A stretch of DNA of 52,891 bases from Bdellovibrio sp. 28-41-41 (lineage in GTDB: Bacteria; Bdellovibrionota; Bdellovibrionia; Bdellovibrionales; Bdellovibrionaceae), in contig NCGL01000048.1 in the NCBI GenBank assembly GCA_002256935.1, positions 1 through 52,891 on the forward strand. The letters are read 5' to 3'. This document shows positions 17,897-23,311 of the stretch, piece by piece. The number at the start of each line of letters is the position of its first letter. Position 1 is the stretch's first letter. The notes beneath the pieces were generated by a model. It saw only the letters and a program-made list of their open reading frames with translations. It did not search any database and was not told the origin of the DNA. The position numbers were made by a program, and so were the translations under genes.

Positions 17897-18294
17897 ACGG
17901 ATTCATCCTTGGTATTTAAGTAGGCTATCCCAGTGAGTAAACTGCAAGAACGGTTCCGCAAATTTGGAAAACTATATTCCAATGCATTTGAACTGATTTA
18001 GAACTGATTTAGAAATCATTCAAATTGAAAAATTGTCTCATTTGAGACGGCAAAAAGCTGAGTCTTTTTTCGATCCTATGGGGATATAATCCCCATAGGA
18101 TACTATAACGGAAGTTCAACTCGTATCAAAAGTTGGTGCACCAACAGTCAGAAAAATCAAAAGATCTTAAATTCAGATACTTTCGTCAAAACTTGACTCC
18201 TGAAATCCAGCTCAGCCCTGTACAAAGTGTACTACACAACATTTATGCAGAATCTGGTAAATATATCTTCAGTTCGAGTTCGGATAAAAAAATG
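17897..18294. other. 398-nt gap: direct repeat, two palindromes and a doubtful short frame
   Basis: Two copies of GAACTGATTTA abut at 17990-18011, GTCTCA-TT-TGAGAC is at 18035-18048, and a larger palindrome is at 18073-18101 (separate entry). A plus-strand frame open from 18109 to a TAA at 18307-18309 has protein-like content (LKFRYFRQNLTPEIQLSP) and a possible GTG at 18136, but no ribosome site and no family I know, so it is not called as a gene. Confidence 0.4.
18073..18101. repeat. near-perfect palindrome, 13-bp arms
   Basis: ATCCTATGGGGAT (18073-18085) pairs exactly with ATCCCCATAGGAT (18089-18101) across ATA. Neither strand has a T run after it, so it is not a normal terminator. It could be an operator for a dimeric regulator or a mobile-element end; no adjacent gene explains it. 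Confidence 0.7.
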
Positions 18295-18876
18295 TTACGG
18301 TTTCGCTAACACGGGAGTGCGTTGAATTTTCGCCATGCCGATGACGCACATGGTGCCTTGAAGAAGTGATCCTCCCCAGAAAATCGCTGAATCTAAGACT
18401 CCGGGTTCCGAGAAAGACGCCTGTCGTAACTCTTCACATTCTTTCATATAGTGATTGCAAATCCCTGCTGATTGTTCATTTTCACAAACCCAGTTTAAGG
18501 TTTTGTAGGTTTGTGAAATCACTTTTACATCTGCGCGCTCAGAGTGAATTTCGACACTGCAAATAATTTTGGCTTGGCCATTTTTCTGAATTTCACTTGT
18601 CAGCGAACGTGTAAAATTTTTATATTTCAAAACAAGATCTTGGTTTTTGCCAAGCTCGATTTTACGAGCTTCGATATTAGCTATAAACTTTTCACAGTGT
18701 TCACCAAGTTCTTGAGCAGTACCTTTGCTCGCCCAATTTAAGACTCTATTGGAGGGCAAACCAAATAGACAATTTGTGCCTTCTTCGTTACACCCAACAC
18801 CTGTATAATAGGGAGCCGCTTGAATTGAAATACCCCAGGTTATCGTCACTAAGATAAAAATCAAAGATTTAATCAT
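18295..18876 (-). CDS. small exported hypothetical protein
   Basis: The start is ATG 18876, with GGAGG six nt upstream; a longer frame from 18903 has no such site. The 193-residue product has a signal peptide ending near ISIQAAP, then GVGCNEEGTNCLFG. A Cys-rich body follows (ENEQSAGICNHYMKECEELR) with eight Cys or so, suggesting periplasmic disulfides. Near the end, AIFWGGSLLQGTMCVIGMA is moderately hydrophobic. I do not recognise the family. It lies at the left edge of the cassette-like region, on the same strand as the units there. Confidence 0.65.
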   Translation of the reverse strand: MIKSLIFILVTITWGISIQAAPYYTGVGCNEEGTNCLFGLPSNRVLNWASKGTAQELGEHCEKFIANIEARKIELGKNQDLVLKYKNFTRSLTSEIQKNGQAKIICSVEIHSERADVKVISQTYKTLNWVCENEQSAGICNHYMKECEELRQASFSEPGVLDSAIFWGGSLLQGTMCVIGMAKIQRTPVLAKP

Positions 18877-19276
18877 TAAGCCTCCTCGTCTATTTCCAGT
18901 CACTCTAACCGACGTGAAATTCAGTTTAGCGATAATTGAGCCTGCCCTAAGTTTAATCTAGTTGAGATCAGAATTTAAGTAAGACTGGCAAGCGTCTATA
19001 CATTTAGCAGTTAAATGCCACCTTTACTTGTTCAAAAGTCAGGGGCTGGAAAAATTATACTATTGCCAAATCCTCGAACAGTCCTTCGCCAATATGATGG
19101 ACGGATATGACTTTTGGAAACAAAAACCGTTCGCTGCAATCGAATATGAAAAAGTAAGTTGATATTTTTGTAAATAAAATGAATATCGTTTTTGATGTCT
19201 AAGCAAGAGCTGGATGTTTCTTCGAACTCAGAAAGCCAAAAGAACCAGAAAAAATCGCCTGAATATTTGAACCCGT

Positions 19277-19366
19277 CGTTCGGATCTTGGTTGTATCCTC
19301 GAACCAGTTGATTAAAAGTTCGTCTGCGTTTAAATGGTGCGCCCGGCTTGAGGAGTTTCGAACTGC
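19277..19366 (-). repeat. cassette-boundary-like repeat A
   Basis: The right edge (19335-19366) is a 32-nt block shared with elements B and C, with TTGAGGAGTTTCGAACTGC as its core. About 60 nt to the left is an inverted partner beginning CGTTCGG (19277). On the minus strand the element lies 132 nt after the stop of the higA2-like gene. The left arm is the most diverged of the four. Confidence 0.55.
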
Positions 19367-19426
19367 GATTTTGAAGAACAACTGAAAATATAACTCCATG
19401 AAAGCACGGCTATTTTCAAAATTTGG

Positions 19427-19480
19427 TTGGAGAACAATACTTGAAATTTAAGAATTGTTCTCCAAATGGAGAACGTTCTC
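19427..19480. repeat. cluster of inverted GGAGAAC/GTTCTCC motifs
   Basis: TTGGAGAACAAT (19427-19438) pairs perfectly with ATTGTTCTCCAA (19454-19465) across 15 nt. Directly after come TGGAGA, forming TCTCCA-AA-TGGAGA, and the perfect palindrome GAGAACGTTCTC (19469-19480). The cluster lies 18 nt beyond the stop of the higA2-like gene. It might be a transcription stop without a T run, or an operator; I cannot decide. Confidence 0.65.
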
Positions 19481-19497
19481 AAGTTTGTTCTACATAA

Positions 19498-19818
19498 TTA
19501 AGCACCAATCAGCATTTCCGCAAGATCGGGCTTTTCCTGAAACAGCTGAAGGAGCCTGTTTGTGGTGCTCGTTGGCTTTCTTCTCCCTTGCTCCCAGTGG
19601 CGAAGAGTTCCAATATCTACATTTAAAAGCGAGGCAAATTCCTGTTGGGTCAAATGAAGCGCATCTCGAAGCTTACGAATTTCATTCTTTGAAAAAGTCG
19701 GAGCTGGAGCTGTTAAAGACCGTTTTACTGTTTTTAATTTAAGCTCGCCTTTTTCATAGGCGGCAGCACTTTCAAGACCACGAATCAACGCTTGGCCTAA
19801 CTTTGTTTTCTTTTTCAT
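19498..19818 (-). CDS. higA2: HigA2-like antitoxin (helix-turn-helix)
   Basis: The 106-residue protein has a Lys-rich start and a C-terminal Xre-type helix-turn-helix (LRDALHLTQQEFASLL, then LRHWEQGRRKPT), as in HigA2/NadS antitoxins. It should neutralise the toxin encoded just before it and repress their joint promoter. Its start overlaps the toxin stop by 4 nt (ATGA-type coupling), and the toxin-first order is typical of higBA. The length matches the Vibrio cholerae HigA2 type. Its neighbours are repeat A downstream and a GTTCTCC repeat cluster. Confidence 0.85.
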   Translation of the reverse strand: MKKKTKLGQALIRGLESAAAYEKGELKLKTVKRSLTAPAPTFSKNEIRKLRDALHLTQQEFASLLNVDIGTLRHWEQGRRKPTSTTNRLLQLFQEKPDLAEMLIGA

Positions 19819-20159
19819 TTTGAAGACTCCTTTTTAATTCGGCCCACTAATTCTTTTAAAATCTGTTTTTCATTTGGTGAGATATCGTCAGCTTCACCTT
19901 TTTTAAGCAAATAGATCAAATGCGTTCTTTCTTTATCGGGAAGATCTAGGAAAAAGACTCTAAGACCTCCACGTCTTCCTTTATTTCTTCCTGGATCTGC
20001 TAATCTGATTTTACGAAGTCCGCCAGTTCCTTGAACAATATCTCCAGCCTCAGGATTTTTGAGAATTTCGTCCTCAATCTGTTTCGCCAAGTCATCACGA
20101 TTATCAAATTCGGCCAAAACTTCCTCTATCAGTGGTGAGTATACGAATAAGCGATCCAT
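19815..20159 (-). CDS. higB2: HigB2-like RelE-family toxin
   Basis: The 114 residues contain NPEAGDIVQGTGGLRKIR followed by RRGGLRVFFLDL, the signature of the HigB2 branch of RelE-fold ribosome-dependent mRNA interferases. The C-terminal half continues with LIYLLKKGEADDISPNE, also as expected. Basic residues in the RKIR and GRNKGRRGG region would contact mRNA. The frame appears intact, unlike the toxin at 22304-22602. The best-known relative lies in the Vibrio cholerae integron cassette array, which fits the cassette-like surroundings here. Expression is probably controlled through the direct repeats at 20170-20203. Confidence 0.87.
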   Translation of the reverse strand: MDRLFVYSPLIEEVLAEFDNRDDLAKQIEDEILKNPEAGDIVQGTGGLRKIRLADPGRNKGRRGGLRVFFLDLPDKERTHLIYLLKKGEADDISPNEKQILKELVGRIKKESSK

Positions 20160-20467
20160 ACCAATATACTACTACATTTGTATTAGTACTACAAGTGTAT
20201 TATATAAGACTTGAACAAACCTATGAAACTATTGTAGATTATCAAATTGCTAGTCTGCTCAGCCTGAGTATTATCGGGCAATTGCTTTTAGTTAGAAGCC
20301 TTTAAAGCAATGCCTTTTAATACAGACCTTTTTATACGGAAGGCTGATTGTTATTCATTCCCTTGTTGACCAAACATCAGACAGATCAGGATTTATTACA
20401 GAGAGTCTATAAGTTTGTGCAGCGATATGATAAAATGCAGGCACGAATATTATGAACGGATGGATCG
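20160..20467. other. 308-nt divergent intergenic region
   Basis: It separates the minus-strand toxin from the plus-strand secreted protein. Apart from the direct repeats next to the toxin start I see nothing recognisable: no RNA gene, no repeat-element arm. AT-rich promoter-like stretches exist but none is clear. Confidence 0.5.
20170..20203 (-). promoter_or_regulatory. tandem direct repeats at the higB2 promoter
   Basis: TACTACATTTGTATTAG (20170-20186) is followed directly by TACTACAAGTGTATTAT (20187-20203), 14 of 17 positions identical, starting 11 nt from the toxin ATG. In toxin-antitoxin operons such repeats usually bind the antitoxin or the complex; that role is inferred here. Confidence 0.55.
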
Positions 20468-20821
20468 ATGAAATTTTTTAGTTTAATTTTGATGTTAGTT
20501 TCAGTTTCGGCTTTAGCTGAAAATGTTACCTGTGAAATCTATTTGAAAGATGGATATACAAATACAGAATGGAAAAAATGGGACGCCATTTCTATTGCAC
20601 TAAATCCTGATGATTCATTTGTTTGGCGACAACCCGTTGGTCCTGGAATGGACGATCACTATTTTGTCGGTGTTAGAAAAAGCCAACTGGTAATTGAGTC
20701 TGAACGCGTGGACATAATAGATAAAACCCTCATTAGAAAAAATAAAATTGGGTGCTACAACACAGCTCCGAATGTGGCTAGCTGCGAAGATGATAGAGTT
20801 AAAATTCGGTGTACCAAATAG
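20468..20821 (+). CDS. small secreted hypothetical protein
   Basis: The 117-residue product begins with a clear signal peptide (FSLILMLVSVSALA) and has Cys residues in VTCEIYL, IGCYNT, ASCEDD and IRCTK, consistent with two disulfides in the periplasm. The body is predicted beta-rich (DAISIALNPDDSFVW). GGAT lies upstream of the ATG. The family is not recognised. It sits between repeat elements A and B, on the opposite strand from the toxin-antitoxin units, and may be cargo of the accessory patch. Confidence 0.65.
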   Translation: MKFFSLILMLVSVSALAENVTCEIYLKDGYTNTEWKKWDAISIALNPDDSFVWRQPVGPGMDDHYFVGVRKSQLVIESERVDIIDKTLIRKNKIGCYNTAPNVASCEDDRVKIRCTK

Positions 20822-20952
20822 ACTTGTCACATGGACACTATTTGACCATCTAAGATATCTTTAAAAAGAAATCTTTTAATTCAGCAATGAAAACAAAACT
20901 TCCTTGCTGAATTAGCTGGTCTTCCATCTCAAAGGAAGCTTTCCTTGCCGGC

Positions 20953-21171
20953 ATGATAGATCCGCGCCTTAAAATTGACGATCTTAGGTATCCAGATTTT
21001 TTACAAAATGCCATGATTGGCTATATCTTTAGAATCTTGCATCCCTTTACTGACGAAGAAGTCGCTGAGCTAACCGAGTTCTATCGGCTATTATGGAGAA
21101 TAAGAGAAAAACCTCGAAAACACCTTGAGCTCATCAAAATTTTAAAAATGTATAAAACTAAAAAAATTTAG
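20953..21171 (+). CDS. hypothetical 72-residue protein
   Basis: A short frame encodes a mostly helical, charged peptide (LHPFTDEEVAELTEFYRLLW, then a Lys-rich tail). AAAGGAAG lies upstream, but within a near-palindrome and about 14 nt from the ATG, so translation might be weak or controlled. Coding potential looks reasonable, with acidic then basic halves, but I recognise no family. It is 131 nt after the secreted protein on the same strand. Beyond its stop, two AGTTC-starting half-repeats (21222, 21264) precede repeat B. Confidence 0.45.
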   Translation: MIDPRLKIDDLRYPDFLQNAMIGYIFRILHPFTDEEVAELTEFYRLLWRIREKPRKHLELIKILKMYKTKKI

Positions 21172-21327
21172 GAGGAAAAACAGACACTCAGAGATAAACT
21201 TAAAAACCTGGAGTTATTATAAGTTCAAGTCTCCTTCGGTGAGTTTGGCGAACTTTCATTTTTAGTTCGAGTCTGTTTGGGTTTTTAAACTACTGAATTG
21301 AATCAGAATTTTTCTATTTGGTTTTTC

Positions 21328-21411
21328 GGTTCGAGTGTTTTATTTGGGTGCAATTCAATGATTTCAAATACTTAAAATTTGGTGTGCCCAAGTTGAGGAG
21401 TTTCGAACTGC
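21328..21411 (-). repeat. cassette-boundary-like repeat B
   Basis: The right edge 21380-21411 shares the 32-nt block of elements A and C. The left arm starts GGTTCGAG (21328) and pairs partly with the right: both arms contain TTCGA followed about 10 nt later by TTGGG. Two further left-arm-like copies precede it (AGTTCAAG at 21222, AGTTCGAG at 21264). On the minus strand the element starts 24 nt after the DUF3224 gene stop. Confidence 0.6.
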
Positions 21412-21434
21412 TTATGTAAATTGGGCAATTTGAA

Positions 21435-21824
21435 TTAAATCTCATAGGTGAATGTGTAAAAGTGCTGCCCATCGACAATATCGATTTTCATTTCGCCTTT
21501 GATTCCAGTCAGATCGTCCGTCCCTGAATCTGGAACTACAGAAATTGATTGTTTTGGACTTCCCTTGTGCATAGATGAATTGTGCTGCATATAAAATGTC
21601 CCCTTTTTTGAATCAAGCTCACCTGTAATTTTCTCAATTGCAACATATCCACCAGATCCAATTTCTTTGTTCATTAAACCCATCATAGAAACAAGACCCG
21701 TAGCACTCAAATGACCATCAAATTTTTTTTCAAACTTCATGTGCATCAGCCCAAGATCTTTGGTCACTGAACTAGCTTCTGCCGGTGTGCCTTTTACTTC
21801 AAACTTTCCTTTAACTTCTTTCAT
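21435..21824 (-). CDS. DUF3224 family protein
   Basis: The 129-residue protein fits DUF3224, a small lipocalin-like beta-barrel family. The N-terminal KGKFEVKGTPAEAS, the central FDGHLSATGLVSMMG and GGYVAIEKITGEL, and the later TFYMQHNSSM and DLTGIKGEMKIDI are in the usual order and length. There is no signal peptide, so it is cytoplasmic. The function of the family is unknown. GAGAGG lies 5 nt before ATG 21824. The gene is the only one between repeats B and C, with its stop facing B, which is the arrangement of a gene cassette. Confidence 0.85.
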   Translation of the reverse strand: MKEVKGKFEVKGTPAEASSVTKDLGLMHMKFEKKFDGHLSATGLVSMMGLMNKEIGSGGYVAIEKITGELDSKKGTFYMQHNSSMHKGSPKQSISVVPDSGTDDLTGIKGEMKIDIVDGQHFYTFTYEI

Positions 21825-21913
21825 CAGAACCTCTCAAATAATTTCAAATAAAAAAATATCAGACTTCTCAAACAAAGACCACAGCTCACTGAATTTGAAG
21901 TTTGCAATAGTCG

Positions 21914-22003
21914 AGTTCGAGACCTCGGACTGGGTCATCTGGCAAGCCATTCATTTTCTTATGATTTAAAAAATGGTGCAGTCAACTTGAGAAGTTTCGA
22001 ACT
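21914..22003 (-). repeat. cassette-boundary-like repeat C
   Basis: The left arm AGTTCGAGACCTCGGACTGG starts at 21914 and the right edge (21974-22005) carries the shared 32-nt block ending in TTCGAACTGC. The outermost 13 nt of the two arms are inverted copies (AGTTCGARACYTC). Read on the minus strand, the element begins 10 nt after the stop of the antitoxin gene at 22015 and ends 90 nt before the DUF3224 start. Confidence 0.65.
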
Positions 22004-22014
22004 GCCCGCACCGC

Positions 22015-22365
22015 TTAAGCCGCTTCAGTAAGAGCTCTACAAACCTTCGCCAAACTCTCCAATGTCGGATTAGCATTTGGCTCCATCAGCTTAAACAAGG
22101 CCCGTCTCGAAATACCCGCATCTTTATAGAAGTGGTCTTTGTGTACTTGCTCAAGATGCGAGAGAAGAATTTCACGAATTGCATCCGCGTCTCCATCAAT
22201 GAGTGCATCAGCGATAGCTTCAGAAATAAATTTGCGATTCGCTAGCTCTGAAGCCGCAGAGTAATCATAAGCTTGACTATCAGCTTTTAAGCGTGGCTTC
22301 GCCTTAGCCTTCGATGTATTTTTTGAGGATTTTCCTAGCTTTTTTGATGTCTGAGTCTTGCCCAT
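22015..22365 (-). CDS. helix-turn-helix antitoxin of a RelE-type module
   Basis: From ATG 22365, with GGAGG 8 nt upstream, the product is 116 residues. The N-terminal 45 are Lys/Ser/Thr-rich and probably disordered. The C-terminal half has a helix-turn-helix of the HigA-related probable-addiction-module type (FYKDAGISRRALFKLM, then NPTLESLAKVCRAL). It overlaps the toxin coding remnant by 62 nt. Because the toxin frame is broken, it may now act only as a repressor at the palindrome 22608-22631 or as a decoy antitoxin against related toxins. Confidence 0.82.
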   Translation of the reverse strand: MGKTQTSKKLGKSSKNTSKAKAKPRLKADSQAYDYSAASELANRKFISEAIADALIDGDADAIREILLSHLEQVHKDHFYKDAGISRRALFKLMEPNANPTLESLAKVCRALTEAA

Positions 22366-22602
22366 TTTTATTTCCTCCAAGGATTAAGAATGTTAAATCG
22401 CCACTATCATCTTCCATGATCGCATAATAAACTCGTCGACCATTGACCCATTTTAGCTCCGACAAAAATCACCCAAATCTTTCACGGTTCCGAAGTGCCC
22501 GTGTTGTTCGATATTGGTTAACCGTTTGGCAATTTGCGCTTTTCCTTAGTCTCTTTGAGACTCATACCATTCAATATATTCGGGAGTTCGCTTAAGCCTC
22601 AT
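22304..22602 (-). pseudogene. RelE/HigB (Gp49-like) toxin, inactivated by a stop and a frameshift
   Basis: From ATG 22602 the minus strand reads MRLKRTPEYIEWYESQRD, then a TAA at 22546-22548, then GKAQIAKRLTNIEQHGH and FGTVKDLGDF. After the A5 tract at 22464-22468 (T5 on the coding strand) the frame shifts by one and continues LSELKWVNGRRVYYAIMEDD and LTFLILGGNKNGQDSDIKKA to a stop at 22304-22306. This is a full-length Gp49-type RelE toxin pattern (about 98 codons) with two independent lesions. One lesion could be a sequence error; two make real decay more likely. It normally pairs with the antitoxin at 22015-22365. Confidence 0.85.
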
Positions 22603-22607
22603 ATAAT

Positions 22608-22637
22608 GATAGTGCATTATAATGCACTATCTGTCAA
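22608..22637 (-). promoter_or_regulatory. perfect 24-bp palindrome and promoter of the broken toxin-antitoxin pair
   Basis: GATAGTGCATTA (22608-22619) is followed with no gap by its exact complement TAATGCACTATC (22620-22631). A consensus -35 box TTGACA on the minus strand (22637-22632) abuts it, and the toxin ATG lies 5 nt beyond its other end. An antitoxin dimer bound here would block the promoter. It is intact although the toxin is dead. Confidence 0.75.
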
Positions 22638-22681
22638 TAGCAAAAGTCGTAAAGGCTGCCTGTAAGGTCGAAAATGATGCC

Positions 22682-22768
22682 AGTTCGAGACCTCTGGTTG
22701 GGTCAAACCGCCGCTAACAATTTTCTTGGCGTCGTTCATAAATTTGATTTTGAGGAGCTATTTAGAAA
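22682..22768 (-). repeat. cassette-boundary-like repeat D, right arm decayed
   Basis: The left arm AGTTCGAGACCTCTGGTTGG (from 22682) matches that of repeat C at 14 of the first 15 positions. The right arm is degraded: TTTTGAGGAGCTATTTAGAA near 22748-22767 against TTGAGGAGTTTCGAACT in A and B. It bounds the broken toxin-antitoxin unit on its upstream side. Confidence 0.45.
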
Positions 22769-22971
22769 TATCAATGCGTGCCTACAAAACAACTTTAAAA
22801 GTCAGCCCTAGAAAAAATCTATCACCTACCTACACCAGTGGGAAAAAGGTCTCGTAGAGCAAGATGTCTTTTCTATTAAAATAGCCTTTAATTCGAAATA
22901 GCTTTTAAAAAAAGCACTTAGATGAAAGACAAATTTTCAAGTCGTCACCGCGGATACTAAAAAAACAAAAG

Positions 22972-22987
22972 GCTCAATTTCTTGAGC
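22972..22987 (-). terminator. orphan minus-strand terminator-like hairpin
   Basis: On the minus strand GCTCAA-GAAA-TTGAGC is followed by CTTTTGTTTTTTTAG, a normal intrinsic terminator layout. No minus-strand gene lies within several kilobases to its right, so it would end a short untranslated RNA, or it may be a relic. Confidence 0.5.
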
Positions 22988-23229
22988 TCCTTGAAACTCA
23001 TCTAAGATGGGTGTCCTAGATAAGGCGTTGAATGTAAAAGGTTTTAACCTAAGCATTCTTTCGACATTTACAATAAAAACTTAAGTTCCTTTTAATTAAG
23101 GCTGTCAGTGTTCTAATATGATATCCTTTATCAAATCTAAAGCGATGATAAACTCTAGTGTAATAGTTGATATAGCATTTTAGTTTAGTTTAGTTCGCCG
23201 AGGTAACCGCCTAAAATCTCATTTTTAGA

Positions 23230-23284
23230 TACAATAAAAATTGTTTGTCCTTAAGTCTTGGGTTTAGAAATCCGAGACTTTTAG
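23230..23284 (+). promoter_or_regulatory. probable promoter and terminator-like leader hairpin of the RHS gene
   Basis: TACAAT at 23230-23235 could be a -10 box. Downstream, AAGTCTTGG (23253-23261) pairs with CCGAGACTT (23272-23280), with one G-T pair, and is followed by four T before the ribosome site AAGGGGAG and ATG 23312. If the promoter is right, the hairpin lies in the leader and may attenuate transcription; otherwise it ends a transcript arriving from the left. Confidence 0.5.
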
Positions 23285-23311
23285 CGAACCAATTTTAAGG
23301 GGAGCCATCTC

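Larger units (their letters stand above)
18877..19497. other. 620-nt gap with degenerate coding and repeat A
   Basis: No reliable gene is present. A plus-strand frame open from about 18983 to a TGA near 19161 contains plausible peptide (FANMMDGYDFWKQKPFAAIE) but has no start signal; it may be gene debris. The right half holds repeat element A (19277-19366) and a cluster of GGAGAAC inverted repeats (19427-19480), both listed separately. Confidence 0.4.
22603..23311. other. 709-nt intergenic region before the RHS gene
   Basis: No gene is visible. It contains the toxin promoter palindrome, repeat D, a minus-strand terminator-like hairpin at 22972-22987 with no gene upstream of it, a TTTAG microrepeat (about 23178-23195) and the leader hairpin of the RHS gene (23253-23284). 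Confidence 0.5.

Noticed and set aside
19199..19399. 66-residue minus-strand frame across repeat A
   Set aside because: It is made up of the repeat element and its flanks, so coding is unlikely.
21222..21290. tRNA 3' ends behind the AGTTCGAG motifs
   Set aside because: The motif resembles a T-loop, but the neighbouring stems do not pair as a T arm and there is no acceptor stem or CCA in the right place.
19277..22768. Classical integron attC sites
   Set aside because: The outer ends carry TTCGA in both arms and not the RYYYAAC/GTTRRRY core pair, and no integrase gene is in the window. I therefore describe the elements only as cassette-boundary-like.
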